The notes beneath the pieces are model-generated. The model saw only the letters and a program-made list of their open reading frames with translations. It ran no database searches and was not told the origin of the DNA. Source: Cinclus cinclus (taxonomy: Eukaryota > Chordata > Aves > Passeriformes > Cinclidae). From it: a stretch of DNA of 64,000 nt. The translations under genes were made by a program, and so were the position numbers. The stretch covers positions 20,136,704-20,200,703 of the forward strand of contig NC_085055.1 in NCBI RefSeq assembly GCF_963662255.1, written 5' to 3'. Positions 12,701 through 27,700 of the stretch are shown piece after piece (positions within the stretch are counted from its first letter, which is position 1; each line of letters starts with the position of its first letter).

Positions 12701-15700
12701 CAGTAGAGGAGAGAAGTGATTTGTAACTACTGTACTTTAGAACACCAAATTCCCTGCTGAGGCAGAAATCCTCTGCAGAGTTAGGGCAGGAAATATAGTC
12801 ATGTTAATAAAACAAAAAGGAAAAGCAGCAGAAGATAACAACATGATTATTTAAGGAGACTGCATGTAGACAATTCATACAAAAGGCCAGAAACAGCCCT
12901 TGCTCGAGGCAGGCCTTGTTCTGAGCACTTGGAAGAGATTTCCCAGCAGGAAGCACAGGAGTCACTGTAAGGCTCTCTGAAGGCCCTGTTGATTCTGCTG
13001 GCTTTTCTGGAGATGTGTCAATGGCTGTATAACCCCATTGTGTTTCACCATGGAAGCACTGCTAGTGTTTTCTCAGTAGTGCTGAAGTAACGAGCTGGGA
13101 CCATTGCAATGGGAAAATCTTCACCTGCCTAAGTTTTAGTAGCTGTAATCTTATTTGATTTTTCAAAGGAAGGAGGCTCTTTAGGTGGTTGTAGTTTTAA
13201 GGTCTTCTGAAAACTGAGCAATAGCTGAATGAGTACAAATAACTTTGCTTTCTAGAGGCAAGTGTTTAGGTAAGTTCTCATTCTACATGCCCAAGCTAGG
13301 CTCTGGTGACTCTGCTGAGTGGGTGGAAGGTTTGTTTAGTGACAGGATATACAGGAACAGGATTGGGGCTGGTGGGTTATGCTCTGACTGACCTCTGAAA
13401 TTGCTGTACATTGTTTGCTCTTCTTTAGTGTGGCATGTGCTCAGGGTTAGAGCTGATGGAATGAAAGCTGTTTTTTCATAAAATCAGCTGTAAAAAGCAT
13501 CTTTTGCCATGTCTTGGAGTCCTTTGTGCCTTTTAATTAGAGGACATGGTGATAAAGAGTTTCTGTGGGAAGACACCCCACTGATCTCTGCTTTGAAACC
13601 ACACAGTTTTTTTGCTTTGAGCTTTCCCAGCTGCTTGAGCACTGCCTTTTTTTCTTGTTACAGAAGCTGTTCAAAGTCATCGCTCCTCCACTGAGTGCTG
13701 GAAAGTCTCTCACAGGTACAGAATGCTTTCCCTTTTAAGGCTTCTAGTTTTGACACTTGGTATTTTGAATATCCCTAGTCACTTCCAACAAAGACATGCA
13801 AAAAGGCAATACATATCAAATATAAGGGTCTTGGAGAAAAGAAGAGTGTTCTAGTACTATTTACTGTGTGTAAAGCTGCTCAACTTTGTATGAAACTCTG
13901 TGTGGGGGAGAAGAACTGCATCTATCTCTTGCCTTGTGAAGAAAGGGTGACAAATCATTTTTGTTTTGTAGATGAGCAGGTGGTGATGGGCAACAAGCTG
14001 CTTGTGTATATAAGGTAAGGTCCTTCAGAAAGTGTGTGGTCTTGCCTATTGGTGGCACCAGATTTTAAACTTGCTCTAATTGCAGAACCTTATTGGGAGC
14101 TTCAGGTTCTGAGAGATTATGTAAAATAGCAGTGGGTGCTCACTACAGCTCACTTAAATTTATAATCCCTTCCTGTTGCACATGGTGTGCATGAATAGAA
14201 GGGATCAAGTTGGAGGCTTAGAGCCCAAGTTACTGCTGATGTACAGTTCTAATGTCACTATCTGGTTTTGTTGTGAGACACAGAGCTCCTTGACCTAGGG
14301 CTCTATAGCCTCATGTTTTGTAGCAGGCCATGTTCTGCCCTGCCTTTTGGGATAGCTGTTCCCTGTCATTTGCAGGAGCTTGCACAGAAGGGATTCATTA
14401 ATGAGTTCCTCTTTCTGGAGTCCCTGCGAGATTGTGAAATTAGCTTCTGCATTACTCCAGCTTCCTAAAATAGAAAATACTGTGAGAGATACTCAGTTTT
14501 CCCATTACTTTCCTGCTGTGGAATGACTGCCAATTCATGCAGTGTGTTGGCTCAGTGTGTATTAACAGCAGTGCTGCCTGGGATGCTTCTTGCTTTCATG
14601 ATTTACAAAATAAATTGGTTTGCCTTGTGTTAAGAGCATCCTGAAAAATAAGTCATAAAATGAACAATTCTCAATCTCTTTAGTGTCAGGTATATTAAAA
14701 TGCCATTCCCCTCTTTTTCTGCAGTTGCTGCTTGGCAGGCCGTGCATATCCATTGGGTGATATTCCTGAAGATCTGGTACCTTTGGTGAAAAATCAGGTG
14801 AGAGACCTCTCAGAAGGCGACTTTCCCATATGAGGTTTTTAGGAAAAGCTGCATATGTCTTATTTCATGGGTTTCCAAGGGAAAACTGTTAGTAGATAAC
14901 TGTATCTTTGTGATATGAGCTGTAATTACAAAATGAGTTTTTAACACATGAAATCAAACAGTTGTTGCAGTCTGAGTATTTAAATGTAATATTTTTCTTC
15001 CAATTGTAAATTGGGATGTGGGAACACAGAGTTCTCAGTGATTGGGGTTTTTGCCTTATTCTTTACCACAGAGCTACCAGAAATGTGTAGCTGTTTCTTC
15101 TTTGTAAACTTAAGGTGTCGAACATGGGAGGGTCTTCACTCTTTTCAGATGGATGTGTCATGGGATTGACACTGGGGGAAATGTCTCTAAGTTGCTCTTG
15201 GTTGTAGATTTCTTGAAGGCTTTTGACTCCTTTGGGCTAATCTGACAATTTCTGGAAAGAGAGGATGTTCCTGATAATCACTTTTTGTGATCACAAAACT
15301 TCTTCCTGAGTTTCTGGCTGATTTTACAGCAAATATTTTTGTTGTGGTTTTAGTTTTGCTTCAGTTTCAGAATTCCAGTGAGAGGAAGTGCTTTTTCCTT
15401 TGCACTTTCTCTTTGCAGTACAATGGAACAGCTGTTTTTTGTTTGTGGTTCTTCTGTGTTTGGATTTTGTTTCCTAGTCCAGAACTTGCAGCTCTATGTA
15501 TGTGGTAGCTCTGGGTTCCTGCAGCCTGTTTTCTCAGTGGCTGTGCAAACCAGTCCACTCCACTTTGCTGGGCCAAGCACTGGCTGTTGCCCTGTCCCCT
15601 GCTCAGGCTCTGAGGGGAAGCAGGAGCCCAGTCAGCAGCAGCAGCCCTGGGAAGAGCCTTCAGCCTCTCCTTTCTGTGGTTCCTGGTGGTGTTCCTGAGA

Positions 15701-18700
15701 GCTGGGCTTAAGTAACACCTTTTTGTGTAATGGGTTTGATTTGTTTTCTTAAGCATTCCTAGCTGCCAGACTGGGATTGAGGAGGCCAGGAGGGAAGGTG
15801 TGGATCTGAAAGGCAAGCTGCTAATTCCTGCTGGATTCACTACCACTGTGCTGACAGAAAATTACTCAGAGCAGGAGTAAATGAGGAAACATGACACTTT
15901 TAGAGAGTGCCTGGGAGAGCACATGGGCTGTCAATTGTCCATGGGATCCCAGTGTGTACCCAACACATATTCCCGAGTGCTGCTCCAGACTGGAGCCACC
16001 TGCTTCCTTCCTGCTGGCAGCCAGCTCTGCTGTGAGCCTGGGTGAGACACCTTCAGCTGGCCCTGCCCTCTAGGTTCTCTGGGACAGTCTTGACAGCTCT
16101 GTCAGGGACTCAGTAAAGGGAGTTTATTTTCAAAGATACCTTCAAATACCATGAACTGCCAAGTCAGTGGAAGAGAGAGAGTTAAAAAGCACCTCAGCCA
16201 GTCTTTGCGGTGCCCAAAGCTTTGTGCCTCACGGTGAGGGTGCAGATTGACTGGCTCTTCCCTAGTGAACTGCTGACAAGGAGAGGAGCTGTACCCTGGA
16301 TAAGGAGTTGCACAGCTTCCCAGAAAAGCTGCCAGAAAGGGGAGGGAGTTTTCTAATTTCACATGCTTCTGCAAGTATAAATAACCCTTTATTTCTGTTT
16401 GATCTTAAATTTTGATTGATCTTAAATTGCTTGGTGAGTCTAAGGAGGGGCTGGCAAGCCACAGAAAACACTCAAATAAGAACTGATGGACTCCTAAGGG
16501 GCTTTAAAGCTTAAGTGCAAAGCAGATAACAGTGCTGCTTTCCCATGCACTTGTGCTCCCAGTTATCTGAAATCCATAGGAAATCTGCTGTCTTTGCTTG
16601 CCTTGTCCTTGCAGGTGTTTGAGTTTCTGATCCGGCTGCACTCAGCAGAGGGATCCGTGGATGAGGAGGTGTATCCCTATGTTCGGACCCTGCTGCACTT
16701 CGACACACGGGAATTCCTCAATGTGCTGGCTCTGGTAAGAGACCCCTGGTTTCTGAGAGGAAAATGCAGTGCCAGTTCTCCCGTCATCAGTGAGGTTCCT
16801 GTCAATAAATCCATGCTTTAGCTAAACCAGGAGCTCCTGGCTTGGAGCTGGAACAGTTCTGGTGCTTGTTCTATAAGATATCAGAGGGAATCACTGTAGT
16901 CCTTTGTGGCCTTAAATGCAAAGTGATGGATGTGACATTACACAGCGAAAACTCTGACAACAGAGGCTGTCTTTAAAACAGAGGTAAAACAAGAATAATG
17001 TATTTGTAAAGAGTGTTCTAGTATGTATCTCCATCTCCTGCATGGAAATCTGTCTTTCTTACTTTGCAGATTTCTAGAATTTCCTAAGTCTATTTGGACC
17101 TGTTACTTTTACCTGAATGTGTGAAAACATTTTGGTAGTTATAAAAGAGCAAATTATATCTTGGAACCTGCTGTTTAGGGATATGCAGAGAAAGGACTTA
17201 GGACAGCATTGTCCTCTTAGTAATGTGGCTGCTGCTTTGTGTTTGCTGTTATTCCAAGGGATTCTGCTCAAGGTGTCTGTGTTTTGCCTCTTGCAGACTT
17301 TTGAAGACTTTAAGAATGATAAGCAAGCTGTGGAATATCAACAGAGAATTGTGGACATTCTTCTGAAAGTGAGTGTGACTAAAAGTGAACTGTATTTGTA
17401 TCTGACTGTATGCAATGCTCTGCAGTGCAGCCTGTGATCTGGAGGATCCAGTCCTGCCCTGGAAGGTGCTGGGCAGGAGCATGGATTCACCTCAGCCAAA
17501 GCTGTCAGCTGGATATTCAGGAGTGATGATTCATGCACTTTAAATGTTCTGACAGAGGGGTCTCCTTGCCTGTGATTACACCTGGGTGGTAATTTGTCAA
17601 ATTTCTCATCTCTGCACCGTTAAGATTATTTTGATCTGCTTCTCATTGAATCTACTCCCTGATTCCTTCCAAGCGGGCACAAAGGTCCCAGGTATCCTGT
17701 GCTTGGCAGGGTGCCACTGCTTTTCTGCTGAATCTGTGCCTGTAAATGCTATGTTTGGGCTGCAGCATTTCCAGGATGATAGGCCTATCTTTAGTTTAGA
17801 AGAGAAGAGGAATGTCAGTTATCAGCCTGGTGCTCTGGAAATCACTTGTCATCCCCAGCCCCTGTTTCCAACAATGGATGTTCCCATTGAAAGCTCTAGC
17901 TGCCAAGCACTGTTTGCTTTCCCCTCCAAGCTGTCACCATTAATCATGAGTGACTCCACTTGGAAGCTGTTTATATATAAACATACCATAAGTAGCATTT
18001 CCCTGTCCCAGTCATCACTGATAGATGAGACAAGGGCACGGTGAGTGACTTGGGTGGCAGTGCTGCTGCAGTGGGCTGAGACAGTGCCACTGTGAGGGGT
18101 TTTGTGAGCCTGCCCAAGCAGGAAGTGCCTCTGAGGGGTATTTTAGCCCTGTGCTGGTTCAGCCCCTCTGGTTTGTGTCCTGAGCTGCTGTTAGCAGGAG
18201 GTGGCACACTGCAGCCATGTTCCAGAGCTGCTGGGAATGTGTTCCTGTTGTGGCTCCAACAGCAGGAGGGCAGCTTGAGAAGGGCTGCAGCATTGCATCT
18301 TCAGGCAAACAATGTGGTGTTATGAAAACTGTCAGTCCTGTGGTCTGAAATCTGCTGTCCTTTTGGATAAAAGTTAAAAACTCTTGAAACTTCCCATTTA
18401 AATTTGTCACTAGCAGTAAAGAAAACACCTAGGAAATAGGTGTGCTTTTGAAGTAGTTTGGTGAATGTAGACATTCTGCTAATGCTGATCAGAACTTTGC
18501 CAAATGTATAATCTGTGTGACTGGCCTGCAGTCTGGGAAGTTGTTCTATTCCAGGGGTGCAGTATGTTCACCTTCACATAGACTGACAAGGACCCAGTTT
18601 GTGTAAAACAAAGCTAAAATTAATAAAACACTCCAGGTATTTCAGTGAATGATTTTTAAATAGTGTCAGGTAATGCTGCTCTGACTAGGATCCTGTAAAA

Positions 18701-21700
18701 AATAACCTTTTTAGACAGAAAATGCAAACTGAAAAAGAAAGAATGATTACATTACCTGGTGTCTCAAGCAGAGCTCTGCTTGATTCTTTAATGTGTCTGG
18801 TCTGCCTCCCTCACTTGTGTCACAAAACTATTAGCATCCTGTGGGGGTCTGGACCTCTGGGTCACTTGAAGAAATTAATTGACTTCCCCCAGCTCTGACT
18901 GAGTATGGTTATAAACTGTGAGCTGCTCCATGGTGAGGCTTTGCTACAGCAGTTCTTAGATCTTAGCTGACAGTGTTGCCCAGGTGATGGTATTCCTCCC
19001 ATCCCAGCTTAAACACACTGCTTTTACAAGGTTCTCTCCAAACAGGGACATTTCACTTTCACTTAGGGTTTAGGATTTTTTTTGAAGCAGGAGACACCAA
19101 ATCAGGACACATCAGGCTCATGCTTTATACACCAGACAGGTGAAAAGCACTTCTTGGGTTTCCAATCCCTTTTGTAGTGACTCTTAAATACTCCTTTTTT
19201 CTGTAATTTCAAGTCAGCACAGCCACAAGTTTCTCTGAAAATAGCTAGGCTAATGCTAATATAATGTGAGAAAAGCTTTTCTCCAAACCTGCAGTCATTT
19301 CTTAGCTATTAGAATAGTTCTTTGCATGCCACAGTTGAAGTGGTGAGTGCTGGGGCTTGAAATGAGGTGTTTGGAGTTGTTTTCTCCTGTAATAATTATA
19401 CTTTAGCAATGTGACAATTTTTCCCTGCTCAGAATCTGTTCCATGTCCCATGATCATCACAGGCTACAGAGGCAGAGATAAATGTAGGTTTGGAGCATCT
19501 TCACACCTGAAAATCAGGGACATGCAAGAATTCTTCCCTTGAGTTTATGGCAGAGAGGTGGAGCCTCTTCAGCTTTGGGACTGAAGTGCTCTAGGAAGGA
19601 CACATCCACTGCCTGTGTCTTCAGGTGACACAGCTGAATGCTGGGGAAGTGGACTTGTGTTTGACCTTCAGGGTGGACTAACACCAGGAGGTGTCTGGAG
19701 TAGGAGGAGACATATGGCTCACAGGGATTTCTTGTTGTCCCAGTTACTTTCCCAAAGGCAGCTGCAGAATCAATCCCTTGTGGGTTTATTTTTCCCTTTT
19801 CTCTCCAACATTTCTCAGGTCATGGTGGAGAATTCTGACTTCACCCCATCACAGGTTGGCTGTCTCTTTACCTTCCTTGCCCGGCAGCTTGCCAAGCCCA
19901 ACAACACTTTGTTTGTCAACAGGACACTGTTTGACCAGGCAAGTATTCCTGAATGTGTGTGACATTCCAAGCAGGATGCACCACTGCAGAAAGCAGGGCC
20001 AGTGCTGTATACTGGAGCAGGTCGGGAGGTACTGGTGCATTATAACCAGGTGGCATTTTGCTGGGCCACTGCTGTGGTTTCCCAGGAGCAGAGTAGGACA
20101 GACCATGGAAGCACAGTACGCTATGTTTCAGCTTGGCTGGAACTGTGGGACAAACAGCATCACATCCTAGGAAGTGTTCAAGGCCAGGCTAGATGAAGCT
20201 CTGAGCAATCTGTCTAGTGGAAGGTGTCCCTGCCTGTGGCAGAGGGGGTGGAACTGGATGGCCTTTCAAGTCCCTTCCAACCCAAGCCAGTCAGGGATAA
20301 GGGGTGTCAACTGAAATTACATTAGTGAGCTTATAGAGCACATAAATGTAGTTGGTAATCTTTAGTTCAGGTGGCCTCTACCTTCTCTGCTGTTTGAAAA
20401 AGGTATTTGCACCAATGCATGCCCAAAGCTTGCGTGAGTTAGCTTTGTATCCCACCTTAAGTCCCAGAAATTCCTGAGACTGAGGAGGAGGCTTCACTGG
20501 CTACAGCAGTTGTGCTGCGATGATAATAGGGATGTGTAAGTACTAATAAAAATGAATTAGAATCTATATGTGCTTGGTGCTACTTTAAGACTGAAGAACT
20601 CTTTGGAGGCTAAACAGATTTGGATTAAACACTTTCATTCCACATATTAAATTTTATGAACTACATAATTTCCTGTTTTTCTGATGAGATGGCACAGTCC
20701 GGGGAAGAAGGGTCAGTGTAGTGATGCCAGCTGTTTGATGTGTAATCTGAAGCAGAAACATGGGGTTCCCTGAGTTCTATATTCCCTGGGTTCCCTAAAG
20801 TTTGGTTTTAGATACTGTGTTTCCCTCTCAGGAGTCTTTCAGCAGTTCTCTGCTATTCCTGTATTCCCAGTTTGGTTCCAGGACCAGGTGCATTCAGATG
20901 GCCCTACTGTGGGGTGGTTTTGCTGTTGCCACAGCTGATGCTCAGTGTGTGCTGGTCAGTTTGTGCTTCCACTGTGCCAGCCAGGCCTGGCTCACACCAC
21001 CCTCTACCCCTGGCACAGGTGCTGGAGTTCCTGTGCAGCCCGGATGATGACTCCCGGCATTCCGAGAGACAGCAGGTAAGAGCTTCCAGGGAACGCTCCT
21101 TGGAGCACCAGGTAAGGCCAGGCTGTGGAGCAGAATTTGGCTTTGGGAGTGAGTATGGGCTTTGGGTCACATGCCAAAAAATGGGCATGGGAATATTGGG
21201 CAGTGTTGGGCACAGCAAGAGGGAAGGGTCCCACCTCAGCATTGCCTTCAGGAGGAAGAACAGAGGCAGGAAAGTTCTCGTAAGCTCATGACCTTCCTTG
21301 TTAAAGGACAATCAGTTAACAAATCAGTAAAGTTAGCTCTGTGTTCTTACCACATTTAATGGAGCAGGAGTAGTGTACTTGTAATGGCACTGGCTGTTCA
21401 GCTGCTGTTGCTGCCCTGTAAATAACTGGTGTTCAATCTCTGCAGGTCCTTTTAGAGCTGCTCCAGGCGGGAGGGATCGTGCAGTTTGAAGAGAGCCGCC
21501 TTATCCAAATGGCAGAGAAAGCTGAGTTGTGAGTTGCTGGACACAATATATAAAAAACTGCCTTTAAATCTGTTCCACAGCTCTTTTTTTTGGTCCACTT
21601 TCCTTGTTTCTTCTTTGCAACTGTGTTTGGAGTTATTTTCCCTGTGCATTCACATTATGCTTAATTTAAGGTGCTCACATTTAGTACCTGACTTTCTTCC

Positions 21701-24700
21701 TTGGGTGTTCTCAGAGAAAGCATTCTTAAGTAAAGGAGGGGTAGAGCTGTGGAAACCCTTCAGGAGAAATCCTGTGGGACTTGATGGGTTTGCCATTCCG
21801 TATCCTGGAGCCCAGGCTGTGTTCAGAGGTACAGTTGAATATTGGAATGCTCTACCCCTGGCAGATGGAGATGCCTGGTTGGGGTGAGACCCACAGGTGG
21901 ATTTAAAAGCGTCAGGGGGTCTGGAGCCACCCCCATGGTACTCGTTTTAGAATTGAGTGGGAGAGAAAAAAACAGCGTCTGGAAAGGCTGAAAATTTCCA
22001 GCATCTCCTTGAGATGCTTTATGATTCCAGAAAGAGTCTGTCAAGCCAGAGCAGAGCCAGCCAGGGAAGGCATCTTCATCCAGGCCATGAGTTGGGGTGT
22101 TACATGAATGAATCCAGCATGCTACAAAGGACCAGAGGGAGAGCAGTGGGGGGTGCACTGTGCCTGTTCTCATGTGTGTCCTAAAAGGAGTAACTCAATC
22201 AAATTTTTCAGATTCAATAAACACATTTTTTCCTCCTTGCTTCAGAGAATTTTACAGCCAGGGCCCCCAGCTCAGCCACTTCCATAAGAGCTGAAAAAGC
22301 TGTAGTGTAATATTATCAGACCCTTCATTTGGTTTGACACAGTTACATCTGATTTTATGTGAAGTCTCAAAACATTGAAGATGTTTGTTAAAATGTGAAG
22401 GTAGGAAGCTCTGTCATAACGCATTGTTGAGTCACGTTCAGTGAATTTCTTCAAGTTAGTGTAGTGGACTGACGTAGCTTAGAGCAGAGTGTTGTGGAAA
22501 CAAGGAAGATCATCTCTGACAGCAGAACCTGTGAGACCTGATTCAATTAAGAATTGTCCTCTGTTCCTTGCCTCTCCCCTTAGTAACTCCACTTTTCTCC
22601 ATTCTGTGTGATAATTTCTCAGAAGAGGGAGGTTAATGGGCAGGTTGGCCTGAGGCTGGTATAAATGGCCCTCCAGCACACTGAAACCACCCAGCCTGTG
22701 TGCTGAAAACCCCAATTTAAGACACTTCCAAATGGTGCCTGCCTGTTGTGCTGGCTCAGCTGAGTGTTTTTCCTGACATGGGAAGTTTCCCTTCCTTTCA
22801 GCTATCAGATTTGTGAGTTCATGTATGAACGGCAACTTCGCTATGACAAAATCATCGGCTGCTACCTACGGGATCCCCTGAGGAAGGTGAGTAACTCTGG
22901 TCCTTCTGGCCTTTCTGCTTGATGGCCATGCAGCCTGTCCTGCTGGCCAGTGACTGGGCACACCTGCCTTGCTCTTCTAGCATAATTACCTTAAAAATGC
23001 CCTTAACAGTTGAAGTTTCTTAGTTGTAGTCAAAGCTATGTTGGTCTAGTGGAGATGAGCTGATTTTTTTTTTTTGTTAAGGTTTCAGATTTTTCCTTTA
23101 TTTTCAAGTGTAGTGCTAGTACATCAAACCTGAGTGCAAGGTGGGATTTACTGCAGATTGTGGCTAACTGCAGTACTTTTTTGTTTCTGCCATTGATCCT
23201 CACGTTTCTTTCCCTGGACACAGGCTCTTTGCCCTTATTATCTCTCTGCCATTACCTTCAGCATGCATACCTGTCACAGTTTTTGAGGTATTCCCTTCCC
23301 TACCACCAACAGAAGTTGGGATGAGAGTCTGGCAAATGTGACCTTGCTGGGTCCTTATTAACCCACAATGCTGAACGTTGTGTGGGTGAAGGAGTCAGAA
23401 GAGGAGGTTGTGATAGTGAGGTGGTCTTAAACCCATGACACAGAAGAGCACCTGAGCTGGGGACAGTGCAGCAGAGCCTAGTGTTAGGGAGCAGCTCAGG
23501 AATGTGCTGGGAAAACTGAGCTAGCCTCTGGCAGAGAGTTCTCTCTGCCAGTGGTCCTAGCTCAAGTGATGTCCTGTCCTTTTTCCCTGTGGGCAAGAGG
23601 GAGACGTTTGTATTAGGGGAAGAACAGTTCTCTTTGACCTCAGTGCTTAACACATTAACATCAGGTTCCTCTTGGCTCTCTTTTGCTTTCAGTTCTTCAC
23701 TCTTTAGGGACATACAGCCTCCCTTCAGATAACTCATCCTGACCTGCTTGGAGAGGACTAGCCCCAAGATCTTCCCAAGGCTGTTGGAAACACTCGTTTC
23801 CAAAAGCTGGTGGTGTCAGTGGTGCTGCAGAACACACTGCAGCATTTATTGGTTTGTGCCTTACAGGAAGAAGTTTTCAACTACATCCACAACATCCTGT
23901 CCATGCCTGGCTACAGTGCTGAGGAGAAGCAGCTGGTGTGGCAGAAAGCTTTGGACCATATAGAGGTAGGTACAGTATATCCTGCAGCCACGGTCTCTCA
24001 GCTCCTGCTAATGGCTCTTGGATGTGCTGGGTGCTTTTCCATAAGCACAAGTGTCCTGTGCTGAGTCACAGCTGTTGAGACAGCTCTGACGTAAGCTCAG
24101 AGCTCTCACGCATTCATGTAAATGCCTCTCTGAAATTCAGGCTGGCTTCCTTGGCTTCCTGGTTTCAAGTGCTGCTCTTTGGATAATGGAGCCCTCTTGG
24201 GGGTGATGGGTACTGAGTACTGTGAAGCAGGAGAGGGATCCATTAGCAAGTGTTCCATCTCCTGAGTGTGCAGCAGCAGCAAGGCAGGATATGGACATCA
24301 CTGACCTCACAGGCTGTGGGATCCAACTCCTCAACCTGATTCCTCACACTGATTAGTGCATTCAGCCCTGGTGCACTGGTACTGCTGATCTGGGGGATGA
24401 TGGGGTCATGACTTCTCTGTAAGACACACGCTGCTGCTAGACTTCTCCAGCTAATAATTTTTCCCCTGTCTGCAGTCTCTGTCAGCTTCAGAGGATGAAG
24501 ATGTGTGAAGTGATTGTCCAGTCAGTAGATGTGGGGAATCTGTAATATTTGTGGTTCCTGTAAGGTGCTGTCTGTTACCACTAGGATTTTCTGGAGATAA
24601 GCCAGGAAAATAATGTTGTCTGTAAAACAAGCCTTGCAGACCACACTCCTTAGCAGAAAATGACCACAAGAATCTGTATCCTGTGAAGCAGACAAAAAGC

Positions 24701-27700
24701 TAATGGGCACATCCAGAGTACTTTTAGTTTCTACCAGCATCTGCAAGTAGTGCATGACTAATGAGAAAATGGACCAAGAGGGAGAGTGATTCAAAAGGCA
24801 ATGCACAAAGAAACCCTGTGAGTTCAGCTGTCTGACACTGGCAGAGCTGTGGGACTGGAGGGGATGGTTGTGCTGGGAATGAGCAGGTCTGGCTCCTTGC
24901 AACCTCATCAGAGCAACTGGGGTTCCAGGTTGGGCAAGCTGCTGTGCTGCTTCCTGTGTCTGCTTCCTTCTACAGCATCTCAGATTCCCCAGAGAGCTGC
25001 AGGGCAGGTGATGGGCTCTGTGGGTCACCTTTCTTAGGTGCTGTCACCAAGATTAGCTCCCTGATTCATTTTGGCATCTTCTGTTTCTTGGGCTTGGTAA
25101 ACCATGTGGTTTAGCAGTCTAGTGGCTGCTGTGGGCATTTGTCCTTTTCGGTTGTGTTAATCCTGCTCTCAGACGTTCAGAAGACTTGGATCAGTAAATA
25201 ATACTTTGCTTTACTGGGATGAAGCTGTGACTTCAGTTCTTAGGATAACTGCCATTTGGTGAGGTAAGAATGCAGCAAACCAGCCTCTTCAGGCAAAAGT
25301 AGCTGTGTCTGGAGAGGATTTCCTTGTGGTTGTGTGGCAGAAGGTGGAGTTTGTGATCAGTGCCACTTCTCATTTTCCCCATCATCCATTGTTCCTTAAT
25401 GTTTATCTTCAAAAAATAAACTTTCTTCTCTTCAATCACAGTACATACCCACGTTCCTTGTGTCAGTACTGTCCCCTCAAGGGCTGCCTGAGCAGTACCA
25501 TGCTTGCAGGTTGTTCACATCTGGGAGAGGATAGAAACCCAAGCACCAAACATTTTGCTGGGGGATGGGCTCTGAAGGTTGCACTGATTGCAGACAGGGA
25601 GATTGGGCCAGCTCCCTCCAGCCTGGCAGTCCTACCTTCAGCAGTCCTGGAGACTCCCAGGGAGGGTTTGTCCAGAGAGAGAAATAGATTAAGGCAGTCC
25701 CACCGCACCCTTTCTGTGTCCCTCTGCACTGTTGTGCTTAAGATTTCCTGGGTTTGTGGGGTGAAAGTGCCATGGGGACTCAGTGAAGGGCTGAGCTTGT
25801 GTAGTAAAGCTGTGGGGTTAAACACTGCAGAGCGTCTTGTGGAGTAGGCAGGTTTTCCTTTGGAAACCTCACCAAAGGCATCATCTGTGACAGCTCTTTC
25901 TGAAGCATTCATGGAATGGTCAGGCTCTTCCTTGCTTCCCTTTGCCCCAGACTGTTGCTGGCGTTGGCTGTATTCAGTGTCTGCTATGTTTGTGTGGAAG
26001 CCAAGCTAAGGAACTTCTTTAGTTTGGGTTTTTTTCCAGATGTAAATTTCTGAAAGTTTTCCTTCTTTACTGCTGTAACAGTTGTTTTTGTTCAGTAAAG
26101 AAATGTTTTCTCATTTTTAGGTTCAGCAGGGGCTTTTGGGAAGGTTTACCATGTGCACAGTATTGTTTTGCAGCAGTTGCTTCTCATTTATTTGGAAGAG
26201 TGGATGCATTTGGAAGGGTTAGAAGCAAAAAGCTCACGTTGCAGGTTATATAAACTTGTATGATATGAAGCCTTTTAGCTCGAGCTTGTCAGAAAGCAAA
26301 CCCACAGGCATCTAAATAATTTTTGTTTCCTTGTATTACAATAAAGAAATTGCTTTTTTGTGTCTGGACGGGTATCAGTTATGGTGAACAGTTATAAAAA
26401 CTTGCTTTTAAACCTGTAGTTTGGGTCAGTTCAAGCCAGTTAAACACTGTTTCCATTGGACTGAGAAATTCCCAAGGGTTGGTTGTTTCCCCTTTCCTCC
26501 TGGCTTGCAGTTGGCACTGCGAATTTCTTGTTGGCAAGGGGGGTAAAGGCAGTTGTCAGAAAACTTGATTAATCACTTCCTCTCCTTAGGACTGAGATGG
26601 GTTCTTGGTGTGAGGAGTTTTGAGCTCTTCAAGGCCTTGTGTGTAGCAAAAGCATCAACTTTGAAAAATCCCTTTTACCCGTTCCCCTTCTTCTATTTTT
26701 GCATCTCCCTTTGTGCCGTGGTGTTTGATATCTTATACTTGCATCTAGGCAAAGGTGCAGTTACAGTGTATGGGTGGGCTCGGTGATGCTGCATAATTAT
26801 ATTGCCTGTGAAATCAAAAGGAGTTAATTTGGTTCTGTTTCCCTCCCCAAAGGAGCTGCTGGTGCTGAGCCCAGGTAAAGCAGCTGACCTGGCAGCCATT
26901 CACTTCAGTGAGCAGATCAAGAGCATCATCTCAAACCTGCAGGTGAAATGTCAAGCTCCATTTGTTTGGGGCTTCTGTACAGTAGGGATGTCATTCCTGT
27001 AGGAAATGATTGCTAAGAGTCATGGTGACTTATTGCTGTGTCAGAAACAGAAGAAAAATAGGCTATAGCCACTCACTGATAGGAATTGCTGTATCTCAAT
27101 TATTTGGCCTATTTATAGAGTTCTGGCCATAAAAATGTATAGACTCAGAGCTGCTGGTGGCAGTTTTTAGTTGGGGTTCAGTATGGCTTGGAGTCCCAGA
27201 GCATAGCTGTTATCAGCAAGTGCATCCTCAGAATATTTGTGTAAGACATGCCTAAAGCAGCTCCTTCAGCAGGCAGCAGCTGGGAACTGTGTTTTCTTCA
27301 GTGGATATAGTTCAAGGATCATTGTTTTACAGTACATTATTTAAAATAACAGTACTTTGTCTCCTCCTGTCGTACAGGACCAGTTCTTGCTGTTCCAGTT
27401 CCTGAGGAGTCTCCTTGATCCCAGGTATGGAGAAAATTTGGACTGTTTACAGACTGCATCTTGAAAACGTGGGTTAAAATCAGTTCTTTGAAACAGTGTA
27501 TCAGTTGCCAGCCTGTGGCCAGGATCAGGCTTAGGAAAGGTGACCTGCTCCTCAGGGTACCCCAGGTTGAAAAGGCCAGCCCACAAGAAGCATGGTGGGG
27601 AGTGTTCTTCAGGCGAGTCCTTGCTGGCTCCAGCTCCCTGCCTGGAGAGTGTTGAGGACTCCAGTGCCTGGAATGTGCTGCCTCTGGCATGTGAGGGGAG

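Noticed and set aside
21720..22180. Possible repeat or LTR-like block in the w24-w25 intron
   Set aside because: No terminal repeat, primer site or known consensus could be recognised by eye.
25305..25912. Overlapping open frames on both strands (180 and 149 codons)
   Set aside because: They overlap on opposite strands, have no family match and lie within a VPS8 intron.
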